NCBI GenBank assembly: GCA_025716855.1
Contig: JAIXMQ010000143.1
Coordinates: 1-29,275 of the forward strand
Origin: Pilaira anomala
Lineage: Eukaryota > Mucoromycota > Mucoromycetes > Mucorales > Mucoraceae
Length of the DNA stretch: 29,275 nt
Reading direction: 5' to 3'
Both the position numbers and the translations under genes were made by a program. This document shows, piece after piece, positions 1-9,601 of the stretch (positions within the stretch are counted from its first letter, which is position 1; every line of letters starts with the position of its first letter). The notes under the pieces were generated by a model. It did not search any database and was not told the origin of the DNA. It saw only the letters and a list, made by a program, of their open reading frames with translations.

Positions 1-182
1 CGTGAAGAAAGAGAGAATAAATTTTTATTAATGTCCTGATTCTGGTATCAAAATGCGATGTGAAACATGACTTTACAAAAAAGGTAAAAAAAAATTTTGC
101 AAAATTTATTTTTTCCCTTTCTTCAATGATTTTTTATGTTCCTTTTTTTTTCTTTATTCCAGTTTATAATTATCTATCGGTC
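1..182 (+). promoter_or_regulatory. Kinesin 5' leader with a probable 5'-UTR intron (84-162)
   Basis: A GTAAAAA donor at 84 and a pyrimidine-rich stretch ending in TTCCAG at 161-162 look like a spliced intron in the leader of the downstream kinesin. The ATG at 60 is in frame with the kinesin, but its frame runs through this T-rich putative intron and would encode a low-complexity hydrophobic stretch, so the ATG at 183 is preferred. No TATA box is visible this close to the window edge. Confidence 0.5.
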
Positions 183-1934
183 ATGTTACATAGCAAAAAA
201 AGAGCACTTTCACAAAATGAAAACGTTCCTACTCAACGAAAACGTAGGGCTACTTTAAATCCAAAACCAATTCGTAAAGCAAATGGCGATACTAGTTCAA
301 AAATCAAGGTCATGCTTCGATGCAGGTAAAAGTTTTTTTTTTCTTTTGTTTAATTAACAACTAAATTTATATCTAATATTTCAGAGGACATAATACCTTA
401 AAAAATGCAATACTTGAACCAGTACCAACCAGCCCAGATACCAAAGTTTTATTAAAAACAAACAATACCATTTATGACTTTGACCGTGTATTTGACCAAA
501 ATACTACACAGCAAAAAATTTATGAATCTGTTGCTGAACCAGTACTTAAAGAAGTATTGAAAGGGTAAGACCAGTTCAGTTTTTTTTTTATTATTATTGA
601 AGAAATATAGTAACACGTTTTTTTTTTTTCTTACGTATAAGGTATAATTGTACTATATTCGCTTATGGGCAAACTGGAACAGGAAAAACGTAGGTAAAAA
701 GATAATTTAAAAAAAATTACCAATATTAATACATATCTTTGTTGATAGTTATACAATGGAAGGAGACATAGGCGAAGAAGCAGATGGTTGTGGAGCTAAA
801 GCAGGTATTATACCTCGTACGATCAATCAATTGTTCACCGAACTTCAAAAGATGGATCCTGAAAACCATGTAATGGTATCTATGTTGGAATTATATAACG
901 AAGAATTGCGTGATTTATTATGCTTTTCTGACGACCCAAAACCATTAAATATGTTTGAATACGACTCAGGCTTTGTTGTACAAGGTATCAAAGAACATGC
1001 CATCACATCAGTCGAAAGAGGAATTGATTTAATGAAATTCGGTGTCAAAAAGAGAATGACAGCAGCTACAAATATCAATGATAAATCTAGCCGTTCACAT
1101 AGTATCTTTACTATCACTGTTTATTTGCGCGAGTTAGGACAAAATGGAGAAAAAACATTTCGAATTGGAAAATTGAATTTAGTGGATTTAGCAGGATCAG
1201 AAAATAGTCGAAGCTCAGGATCAGAACAATTAAGAGCGAGAGAAGCAGCAAATATTAATCGAAGTTTATTGACATTAGGCCGAGTCGTGAACTCATTAGT
1301 TGATAATTCACCACATATACCTTACAGAGAAAGTAAATTAACTCGATTATTAAAAGATTCGTTGGGAGGCCATACAAAAACATATATTATTGCAACCGTT
1401 TCACCTAAGCAACAAACATTTGAAGAATTAAAAAGTACATTGGACTATGCAAATCATGCAAATGGTATCTGTAATAAACCTCAAGCGAATATCCCTATCA
1501 GCTCAGAAAAACGAGTGAGTACACTTATTCATGAATTGGAACAAATGGATTGTCAATTACAAATGAATTATGATCGTAATGGTGTATATCAAAGCAAAAA
1601 AGCATACGATACAACACGGCAAGAATTGCAATCAGCAAAAGAAGATTTGCGATCAAAGGAAGAAGAAAACCAAACTCTCAAAAATAAACTACAAAAATTG
1701 CAAAGTTCAACTGAATTAGCAGCAAAAGAAAAGAAAGAATATGAACTTCAGCAACAAAAGGTTCGACACCAGATGCAAAAGGAATTTAATCAACAATTGA
1801 TGGAAGCTGAAACAAAAGCAGAAGCAGAAATTGGATTATGGAAAACTCGATATTCAGAATTACTACAAGGCATCTCCACTCTTAAAAATGATATGTTTTC
1901 AAATTGGCAATCATTCTTATCAAAATATAGATAA
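183..1934 (+). CDS. Kinesin-5 (BimC/Eg5)-like motor protein with shortened tail; join(183..325,385..564,642..689,749..1934)
   Basis: Kinesin-5 motors are plus-end-directed microtubule motors that as bipolar tetramers slide spindle microtubules apart. Splicing three introns (59, 77 and 59 nt, all GT-AG, phase-consistent) gives 518 residues. Seen directly: P-loop GQTGTGKT at 117-124 preceded by YNCTIFAY, switch I NDKSSRSHS near 234-242, switch II DLAGSE at 270-275, and the INRSLLTLGRV and HIPYRESKLTRLL blocks, followed by the TLDYANHANGICNKPQ neck-linker segment typical of the kinesin-5 family. A coiled coil rich in E, K and Q follows (about 375-490) and the protein ends there. Family members are usually about 1000 residues with a long stalk and a BimC-box tail, both absent. 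The motor N-terminus, between the VRCRG-like strand and the FDRVF segment, is also shorter than usual. The motor itself has no stop or missing motif. It may be a specialised short paralogue; exon boundaries are inferred from reading phase and family motifs. Confidence 0.9.
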
Positions 1935-2764
1935 ACAGAAATCAACAATAACAAAAGATGGTTAACGCTCTATTTTAAAAAAAATAATATGAGGATTTAA
2001 ATTATTATTGTTTCCGTTTAAAGAAAAAGAATCGCTTTTGTAAAAATATATATATATATATCCTACAATAATTAAAAAAAAAATATTAGTTTGCTGTAAC
2101 GGGTTACTAACTGATTGAATACTAAAATATACTTCAATTAAAAAAGAAGCGCATTCGTCATTAGTTGCTTTGCTTCATCCATGCAAAAATAATAGCTATA
2201 CTACAATGCCCGCTGCATTCAAGGTCAGAAAAAAAATATCTTAAGACATGAGACAAGACATGTAATAGTCTTGAAATAACGTTTTACTATACATATATTA
2301 ATATTAACCTTAGAAAATGAGATTGAAAAGAGAGATGATTATTTTTTAATACTTTTACTTCGACATTTTCGCAATTTTTACTGTATTTTTTTTTAAGCTA
2401 GGCTTCTTTTCTTTTACTCGGCTATAGACTGAATTTACCAATGCAGAAGAGAAATTGACACGCCTAAAGTAAAAAATAAATAAATATCATCAAGCTTTTT
2501 GTATAGTAAATAAAGCCAAGTGTGTGCCTTGATTTGTCAAACTGTGATTACGTGAGATATTAAGCAAGTTTCACACCTGATATATCAATCTTTAAAAAAT
2601 TAAATAGATTATCTGTATGAATATATATTTTTTTTTTTTTTACGGAATTCGTTTATTTACACATTCATTTATCTTATTGCTTGATATAAATTTGATACCC
2701 TCCGCTTTCACAAAGACTGGAAAAAGTAGAAGTACACGTAAAGCAAAAGCCTAAACTTTCAGCA
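1935..2764. other. AT-rich intergenic region between kinesin and F-box pseudogene
   Basis: About 830 bp with no convincing gene. It holds a short (AT)n tract near 2048-2061 and several A/T homopolymers. On the minus strand, 2355-2463 gives an open 36-codon segment behind an acceptor-like TTTAG and ending in TAA. It is lysine-rich and unlike the low-complexity surroundings, but no partner exon was found, so it is not called as a gene. Confidence 0.5.
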
Positions 2765-4045
2765 ATACAAACACTACCATTCGAAATTTTAGCACAGGTG
2801 CTTAGTTATTTGAATAAAACAGATATATTGCAATATCAGCTTACGAACAGGCATTTTTATAAAGTATCAATTGGGCTTTTGTATTTCGAATTAGTTTTAG
2901 ATGCTTTAGAGGAGAAGACTGTATTTGGACGTACGATGGCAAATAATTCCAAATTGCAGGACCACCTTGGATTCTTATTACTGCTGATGATCTCTTTGGC
3001 TCGAAAAAGGATGAAGATTATGATTTCTTAAGTATAGTCATACAACAGTGTCCTAATATATCAGCATTTAATTCTCGCCGATTAGATTTATAATGTTGGG
3101 CTCAAGTTTTGCATGCAATCACACAAGGTTATTTGCGCCGCTTACAATGTTTACCTACTCCCTACAACCAAAGTATGGAATACTACATCGACTCGGCATT
3201 AATCTTAAAGAACAGCTTAACCACTCTAAAAGTAGAAGATCAAAATAATTTATTTGGATTAGACTTAAACCGTTTAACAAAGTACGAAGTATTATTAAAC
3301 CAAATCAAAGAATTTAAGAATCTGGAATCTCTCACTCTCTCACTCTCTCTTACCGATCAAATAAGCGCTGAAGTGATTTTGATACACTGATAGAAGATTG
3401 TTTACATTTGAAAAGGCTTTATGTTTCTTTAAAAGCTACAGAGGCACGGAGAATGTCAGTGGTACATGATGGGTTTATTAGTCCATATTTTAGTATTCAT
3501 GAACTGTAGTGTAACTGGGAAATAACAGATGATGAAATTCAGTCCAAATATCTTATGCAAAAATTTCCCTGTTTCAAACGCTTGAGCGTAAACATTTATG
3601 ATGAAAGAGGTATTACCCTAGTGCTTCTTTGGTAAAATGTTTGAATTACTCGATAACCGTATCAAACTTTAATGTGAATTTGCCATTAAAGAATTAAGAT
3701 TTTGAAGTTATTTGGGCTAGTCTTATACGTTTAGACGATAGGTTTAGAGATATAGCTGTTCAATATTGCAAGGATATGCCCTACACATTGCTTCAGATCC
3801 TAAGATGGATTGAAATACCTAAAGTTTATTATACCAACGAAACTGGTTTGAAGGTCTGTATTAAATTGGAAACGGCTATCGGAAAGAGGTTCTATACCAG
3901 TGAAAAAGCGGATTTGTTAGAAATAAATGAAGAGAAATACAATAATTCCAAGTTATTTCGGTTTAATATTAAATATCAAAGCCAAAATGAGCTTGTGATT
4001 ACTGAAGAAGCCCGAAAATCTCCACTTTTAAAATTAATATTTTAA
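2765..4045 (+). pseudogene. Decayed F-box/LRR-like gene, paralogue of the intact gene at 4436-6205
   Basis: Collinear translated pieces match the downstream intact F-box protein along its length: the LPFEIL F-box start, the IQQCPN segment, the FGLDL..QIKEFKNL segment, the NCxxLKR and CNWE segments, DDRFR, and the C-terminal FRF...LVI block. Lesions visible by comparison are ATA in place of the start ATG (2765-2767), a frameshift near 2970, TAA at 3091-3093 where the paralogue has TCA, a second frameshift near 3365, a TAG at 3507-3509 in the CNWE region, and further breaks near 3630-3700. An internal deletion of about 160 codons joins the DDRFR segment straight to the C-terminal domain near 3765. 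The order and spacing show a tandem duplication followed by decay, not a spliced gene. There is no sign that any piece is translated. Confidence 0.88.
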
Positions 4046-4435
4046 TTTCGTTGCCAGTACATACAATATGTTACTTTTTTTAAGCGAATAAAATTACATT
4101 AAATAATTAATTTTAGCTCAAGCTACCTTAATATCTAAAGCATTTGAATAAAAAAAAACGATTGAGTTATGAACAGGTTATTTCTCTATGAAACAAATAT
4201 TGACCAATTTTATTATTTTCTCTTAATTTACTTTCATCGTTTGTAACACGGATGCAGGAGACTGTGTGATAACGTAAAATTCTTCAATTTTTATGGGCAG
4301 ATCAAAGTTTATTTATTAAAGTCTTCTTTTCTTCTGTCAGTATCAATTATATTAATAGGTCAACAGAAAACAGTTATTTAACTACTGAACAAAAAAAAAG
4401 CAACTTACCCAGACTGGAGACCTGTATTTGAGACA
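4046..4435. other. Intergenic spacer and upstream region of the intact F-box gene
   Basis: 390 bp of AT-rich sequence without an ORF worth calling. The CAGACTGGA string just before the F-box start codon (4410-4418) has a counterpart CAAAGACTGGA upstream of the pseudogene (2711-2721), so the duplication probably included some 5' flank. Confidence 0.45.
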
Positions 4436-6205
4436 ATGTCACCATTACCATTCGAAATCTTGACACTTACGTTCAAAAATTTAGAGACAGAAGAAATATT
4501 ACAATGCCAACTCACGAGTAAGAAATGGTATATGGCTTCGGTCGAACTCTTATATTCCAAACTAACAATAGACACGACGGGAAAGGCTTTTCGATTTGCG
4601 CGTACAATTTCAAATTCGCCACGATTAGGTAACTACCTCAAGAACATCGACACCAAATATTTATTTATGAAGAATATATACGATGGAACCTGGGACGAAC
4701 ATGGTTTATTAAGTACACTCATACAGCAGTGTCCCAATCTATTAAAACTAGAGAGTCAGGACCTGGATTTGTCATTTTGGACTCAACTTTCATATGCAGC
4801 TACCAAGGGCCAATTACCTCGTTTGCGTTCTCTACCAAGTCCTGAAAAGGAAAATTTGGGATGTTACCTTTATACAGCATTATTGTTTAAAGCATCCCTA
4901 ACAAGTTTAGTAATACATGACATTATGCATTGCTTTGGGCTTGACCTGAGTCAGTTAGAGGTATATCAAATGTTACTGGATCAAATCAAAGAATTTAAAA
5001 ACTTGCAAACTCTCGACATTCAATACCAATCCAATAATAAATTAAGTCATTTTGATGCTCTTATAGAAAATTGTTCCCGCTTGAAAAGAATTCGGTTTGA
5101 ATTATCTCCAACTAAAGAGCAAAAATCAATCATAGGGCCTGTCAAATTTATAAATCCGCGTCCCGATATCTGCGAACTTGTATGTAACTGGGAGACAATA
5201 GATAACGACAGCCAAATGAGATACGTCAGACAAAAGTTTCCCGATCTTCAAAAAATTACAATGCCAGTTATTTCAAATGGAAGTCATAAATTGATAGCAG
5301 CAGGCTATCCTCTTGATGCTATTGTAGAGTTTATACGTTATATTTTAGTTATACCAGAATTCGACGTAAATTTGAAATTAAGAAAACAAGATTTGATAAA
5401 TATATGGCCCAATCTTATAAATATAGATGACAGATTTAGGAACGTAACTATTGATTACCTTCTTAAAAGGTGTTACTCCCACAAAATAGTATTAAATTTA
5501 ACAACAAAATCAACAATTGTAAGATTCTTAACACATAAGGAAGATATAGAATTACCACACGTCAGATTTTTTTTGGAGATAGGAAATATGGTTCAATTGC
5601 TTACAATAAAGAATACAGATGATGAATTATTTTTTCTGAATCAAGTATCTCCGCTCTATAGTACACTTACTGGTCTGGTATGGATCTTTCAAATTATTCA
5701 GATGTGTCCGTTATTACAAGAGCTTTCAATTTCTGAACTTAGTGGAAATATTCTATCAACTCAAGATATATCTCAACATACAGGAATAAAGAAGTTGTCC
5801 ATTACCAATGTTGCTGGTCCTGGAAGTCCCGTCGAGCTACTTATGTTTATGTCTTTGAGTCTACCGAATCTCAAGCAAGTTCATTTAACCCGAGGAACTA
5901 ACGAATGGTACATTTGTAGACCTGTAATTGTCATGATGCAAGACACATGGCTTGATCTTTTAACATGGACAAACTTACCAGCCAGATATAGAACTGGTAA
6001 AAGTTTGGAAGCTTACATAAAGTTGACGACGAATACAGGAGTAAAATATTACTTGGTTAAACAGATTGATTTACTACAAATAAATGAAAGAGATTACAAT
6101 GCATCTAGCTCGTTTCGCTTTGATATCACTTGCAAAACATTGAAGAAATTTGTAATTATTGATGATAGATATTTCCCCCCTCATAAGCTAGCCTGTACTT
6201 TTTAA
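4436..6205 (+). CDS. F-box protein with divergent LRR-like C-terminal region
   Basis: A single uninterrupted 589-codon frame. Residues about 3-45 form an F-box (LPFEILTLTF, then EEILQCQLTSKKWY and LLYSKL), the motif by which such proteins bind Skp1 and act as substrate receptors of SCF ubiquitin ligases. The rest is leucine-rich with irregular L-x-x-L-x-L spacings (for example LKRIRFEL, LQTLDIQY, LQELSISEL, IKKLSITNV), as in the large, poorly conserved F-box/LRR families of Mucoromycota. The start is the first ATG, three codons before the F-box core. A possible polyadenylation signal AATAAA lies at 6216-6221. Substrate and pathway cannot be read from the sequence. A broken tandem paralogue lies just upstream and a third, unrelated-looking F-box relic at 26802, so the family turns over quickly here. 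Confidence 0.85.
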   Translation: MSPLPFEILTLTFKNLETEEILQCQLTSKKWYMASVELLYSKLTIDTTGKAFRFARTISNSPRLGNYLKNIDTKYLFMKNIYDGTWDEHGLLSTLIQQCPNLLKLESQDLDLSFWTQLSYAATKGQLPRLRSLPSPEKENLGCYLYTALLFKASLTSLVIHDIMHCFGLDLSQLEVYQMLLDQIKEFKNLQTLDIQYQSNNKLSHFDALIENCSRLKRIRFELSPTKEQKSIIGPVKFINPRPDICELVCNWETIDNDSQMRYVRQKFPDLQKITMPVISNGSHKLIAAGYPLDAIVEFIRYILVIPEFDVNLKLRKQDLINIWPNLINIDDRFRNVTIDYLLKRCYSHKIVLNLTTKSTIVRFLTHKEDIELPHVRFFLEIGNMVQLLTIKNTDDELFFLNQVSPLYSTLTGLVWIFQIIQMCPLLQELSISELSGNILSTQDISQHTGIKKLSITNVAGPGSPVELLMFMSLSLPNLKQVHLTRGTNEWYICRPVIVMMQDTWLDLLTWTNLPARYRTGKSLEAYIKLTTNTGVKYYLVKQIDLLQINERDYNASSSFRFDITCKTLKKFVIIDDRYFPPHKLACTF

Positions 6206-6538
6206 ATATATTTGTAATAAAAAAATTAATTTATATCTTACTATTTACGCAATCTACTTCAGAGAGAGAAAATTACAGATATCAAATGTTTTGAATTCAG
6301 TTTCGATTAGTATGTAGTTGAATTATTTCTTTCTATTATTACGAATTAGTTTATCTTTTTGTTATGACATGAATAGAAAATTATTTTAGTTTTCAAGTAG
6401 TATTATTACCAAATGGAGACGTATATTTGTATATTCTTTCACCCACTAAACTGGTATAGTAACTCATACGTATTTTTACTTATCAATTGCATGGATCCAT
6501 TAAAAAACATCATTTTTCTTCCAAGTTGCTTTGGGGAT

Positions 6539-6575
<37 letters not shown>

Positions 6576-7088
6576 AAAGTGACATTTGGTATCTGCCATT
6601 ATTATGTTTAAAAAAAGTGTCTAATGCGTTTGCATATATAGGTTCTCAACAATAATTATCTTATCTTCAACAACTGGCAATGGTGAAAGAAAAAATCAGC
6701 TTAACTGCTATCTGTCTTACATCATTTTAATTTTAAATGGGATACCTTGTAGATTTGGCTTAAAAGATTTTTTTTTTTTTTTTTTTTTGTCTTAGGCAAA
6801 ATGCACAATCCATTCAATTATAGATATGATATTACTATAAGAGAGCTATTAAATACCACCCATTTAATTTCCTTATATGGGGTTTCTGCTACTCACCACT
6901 TTTTCATTTTTTTTTTTTTTTTACCCACCTTCAAAATTGAACTTTTACCGTGAGTTTTTTTTTTTTTTTTTTTTTTGACGTTTTTGACAATTTTTTTTTT
7001 TCAAGCACTTAAGCAATATTTGCTTTCGTACTATTATTGAATTTAATAATAAAAAAAATGTATTTACCCTTATCATGGTAACATGAAA
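6206..7088. other. AT-rich, gene-poor region with (TA)n and poly(T) tracts
   Basis: Contains (TA)n at about 6544-6571 and T tracts near 6767-6788, 6908-6922 and 6955-6976. A short frame from ATG 6801 codes for about 30 non-repetitive residues before entering poly(T). No gene is supported. Confidence 0.5.
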
Positions 7089-7530
7089 AAATCGGTCAAA
7101 ATGCTGTGGCCAAGACCATTCAAGATTCTGGAAACTTGTGTGTGAAAAAATGCGCAAAGATCCCAATTTTAAAAGATCTTTGTGGTATACGATTTTACAT
7201 TTTGTACCAAAGCTTGTGTTTACGCCAGCTCTTGTAGAATATGCGATTGGTATGTTATAGACAAATCAAATACATGAAAACTTTTTATTAATATATCTAA
7301 TACAATCATTTATAATAGGTTTGGAGACTCCTTTTAACTAGTGGACATATTCCTAAAAAACTTTTTTTCATATATACATATACATAAACCAAAAAAAAAT
7401 AAAAGATTACCTATAGAGATCTTATTAAAGCAACGTGAAGTTACATGCAGTGTATATCATAGATTATTAACTAGCTCAAGCTATATTATCTTTGATCGTC
7501 GTAGCTATCACCCAACAATCGTATTATGAT
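7089..7530 (+). pseudogene. Unrecognised degenerate gene fragment with one plausible intron
   Basis: From about 7089 a frame reads through FWKLVCEKMRKDPNFKRSLW and a hydrophobic stretch to VEYAIG. An intron at 7250-7318 (GTATGT...AATAG, 69 nt) would continue it as GLETPFN, after which a TAG stops it. A further open piece near 7400-7527 (RLPIEILLKQREVTCSVYHR onward) is not low-complexity and ends at a TAA-like region. The pieces read like remains of one multi-exon protein with a membrane segment. I do not recognise the family. No intact start or complete frame exists, so it is given as a probable relic. Confidence 0.35.
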
Positions 7531-7602
7531 AATTTTGGTTTTGTTCTGAGTAATTGATAATCTTTAAGTGCTTAAGATTTTTTTTTTTCTTCGTCAAAAA
7601 CA

Positions 7603-7636
<34 letters not shown>

Positions 7637-8032
7637 CAGAAAAAAAAAGGGTGTTGGTTGGAATATTTTGTTTAAAAAACAAGTGGTATTTAAGTTGTCT
7701 CTACTATAAATTAAGTTTTTGTACAGTGCAACTGTCATAAGCCCAGACATATACACTTACTCAATATGATACACAGAACATATTGCTTCACAATCTTACT
7801 TGTTTACAATAGTATAAAATACCTGGACTATTTCTTTTTTTCATAAAGGAGAATGTATACTTTTTTTTCTTTACCTTTTAAGTAAAGCTTATATTTTAAA
7901 ACCGAATAGCAAAAGTAAAAAAATATCCCTTTGTATCTTTTTTTCTGCCTTGACACTTTATTATATACCTTTGTCGGTAATTTTAATTCATAAATATATA
8001 TAAGAACATACCCGCAAAAAAACTTTTTGCTA
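7531..8032. other. AT-rich intergenic region
   Basis: Contains a poly(A) run at about 7606-7634 and several T-rich stretches. No gene or RNA gene was seen. Confidence 0.5.
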
Positions 8033-8192
8033 CAAATCTTTTCAAATTATTTCCAAATCATCTCCAAATCATTTTCAAATCGTTTTCAAATCATTTTCAA
8101 ATCATTTTCAAATCATTTTCAAATCGTTTTCAAATCGTATTCAAATCATTTTCAAATCATTTTCAAATCATTTCCAAATCATTTTCAAATCA
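8033..8192. repeat. Tandem repeat, 11-bp unit TTTTCAAATCA, about 14 copies
   Basis: The unit TTTTCAAATC(A/G) repeats head to tail, with occasional T-to-C changes in the T run. The 11-bp period is not a multiple of three, so the open frame running across it (reading NHFQIIFKSFS-like residues) only reflects the repeat. The period is close to one helical turn, so the T4 runs fall on the same DNA face. Confidence 0.85.
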
Positions 8193-8339
8193 AAAAATTT
8201 TTTTTACCCTTAGCAGTTTTCCATAATAAAACTCAAAATATTTTCCTTTCACCAAATGAAAAAAAAAAAACGCAAAATACTATTTTATTAAAAATCTTTT
8301 TTTTTACTCGACCGTTCTTGATAAGTAGTACAAACTTCC

Positions 8340-8448
8340 TTTTCCGAGCTTTTTTTTTAACATCCACCGGACATAACATGTCAATGTCCGGGGAAATTGA
8401 GAAAATCCGGTCCGGATTTTTTTTGTCCGGGTAGTTTGGTTATCACTG
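8340..8448. repeat. Cluster of TCCGG palindromes; possible end of a DNA transposon
   Basis: CCGGACAT and ATGTCCGG form an 8-bp inverted repeat with a 9-nt spacer near 8366-8390. It is followed by AAAATCCGG-T-CCGGATTTT, a 9-1-9 palindrome at 8402-8420, and another TGTCCGGG. Read on the minus strand the block begins CAGTGATAACCAAAC at 8448, which resembles the terminus of a TIR transposon. No matching opposite end was found in the window. It lies about 30 bp upstream of the tRNA gene. Confidence 0.4.
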
Positions 8449-8477
8449 TTTTTTAGATCCCCTATTTCATGGTAAAA

Positions 8478-8550
8478 GGGGATGTAGCTCAAATGGTAGA
8501 GCGCTCGCTTAGCATGTGAGAGGCACTGGGATCGACGCCCAGCTTCTCCA
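8478..8550 (+). tRNA. tRNA-Ala (anticodon AGC)
   Basis: A 73-nt intronless cloverleaf. The acceptor arms GGGGATG and CTTCTCC pair with a G3:U70 wobble, the main identity element of alanine tRNA; there is one U-U mismatch at 6:67. The D arm contains TAGCTC...GGTAGAGC, which is also the A box. The anticodon loop TTAGCAT sits on a five-pair stem (CTCGC/GTGAG) and gives AGC. The T arm CTGGG-ATCGACG-CCCAG has five pairs, though the loop starts A-T-C rather than T-T-C, a weak B box. Discriminator A at 8550; CCA is not encoded. A T-rich run starts at 8554 and would serve as the Pol III terminator. The weak B box and the acceptor mismatch leave some doubt about full function. Confidence 0.9.
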
Positions 8551-9287
8551 ATATTTTTTTGTTTTTTTGTAATTTTTGCGGGTAAATGTTTAAGCTGGTG
8601 TCATGGTTTTGTATCGTTTGTCTATGTGATTTCAATAAGATTGCTTCTTATAAACAATGTGTATTAACAACTTTCGGGCAAAAAAGTTGTTGTTGCCCCA
8701 ACTTTCATTGTGGAGAGTTAGCATCTTATTTATATGCTTTAAATAGTAGCTGGACGAGAAAACCAAACTCATGAAATGAATTAATTGGGAAGTATTTAAC
8801 TTTTTAGAAATTAAGCAGGTTCTTGCAAGCTATATTTTTAATGGTAGCGGTTATTATTATTCGTTATTTGCTGCTATGTCTCATATAATAAGGTTCAACT
8901 TATTAATATGAACATACTCATCACTTAAATATTCAATATTGATAATAATCTAGTGGGGTTCATATATAAGACTTACTGTGCTAGAAGCAAAATGAGTTTC
9001 CAACAAATAAAAAGCAATCTGATAAAAAGTTAAGTTTTATACGTATACATGTCAAAGTCTGAGCAAGCTCGCGATCTTTGATGAGACAGGTCATTTTTCA
9101 ATATGTATTAACATTGATATTTTAAGTATCTCTTTATACAAATTAAGATTGTACATTAAAACATAATGCAATACCACCGTTTCTTTTTTTTTCTTTTACA
9201 CTTTTGCATTTGAATGTTATTTAAAGTGTGTACATAACAGAGCTTAGATTCCCGTGAAGTTGGAATTCGACGATATAATGGTTATAA
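8551..9287. other. Intergenic region without a supported gene
   Basis: About 740 bp. A 62-codon frame at 8586-8774 is cysteine-rich but has no recognisable motif, conserved neighbour or splice support, and is left uncalled. The right end runs into the left arm of the TIR element. Confidence 0.5.
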
Positions 9288-9373
9288 ACTGGGTTTCCCA
9301 CCATTTTTTCAAAAAAATTGAGTGTAATTTTTCAAAAAACGCTTCAAAAAACTCAGACTATTTTTTCAAAAAG
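9288..9373 (+). repeat. Left terminal inverted repeat
   Basis: 86 bp. Pairs with 9602-9697 except for an 11-nt gap after AACGCT, one extra A, and a few substitutions. Holds four TTTTTTCAAAAA-like subterminal units. Confidence 0.85.
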
Positions 9374-9417
9374 ACACAGATTTTTTTTAAAAAAAAAATT
9401 TAATTTTATTCAAAAGT

Positions 9418-9570
9418 TTAAAGCATTTCTTCCATTGCAAGACAGCGAGGGAAAAAACTAACAGAATGACGGATCCATCCACGGCAATCTTGTAAAGTTA
9501 CATTTGTAACCGACTCCATAATTCGAGGAGTCAAAAGATCACACATGGTTTTAATTTTTATTAGAAAAAT
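9418..9570 (-). pseudogene. Transposase C-terminal fragment inside the TIR element
   Basis: About 50 minus-strand codons without a stop, ending in TAA at 9418-9420. Key residues are the D-C-x-G-W-I-R-H block followed by F-F-P-R-C-L. The catalytic DDE residues would lie upstream and have been lost with the rest of the gene, so it cannot encode an active enzyme. Confidence 0.6.
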
Positions 9571-9601
9571 AAGGGCAGTTTTTTTTAGAAAATCTTAGTC
9601 C

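Noticed and set aside
60..182. N-terminal extension of the kinesin from ATG 60
   Set aside because: It would translate a T-rich stretch with intron signals (GT at 84, AG at 162) into a low-complexity hydrophobic leader.
6413..6655. 80-codon plus-strand ORF containing an IYIYIY run
   Set aside because: It is driven by a (TA)n tract, with no recognisable domain or splice support.
8027..8434. 135-codon ORF over the 11-bp repeat and palindrome block
   Set aside because: Its composition follows the repeat and poly(T) runs; there is no domain and no supported start.
8586..8774. 62-codon cysteine-rich ORF after the tRNA
   Set aside because: Nothing beyond being open supports it; no signal peptide with regular cysteine spacing and no neighbouring exon.
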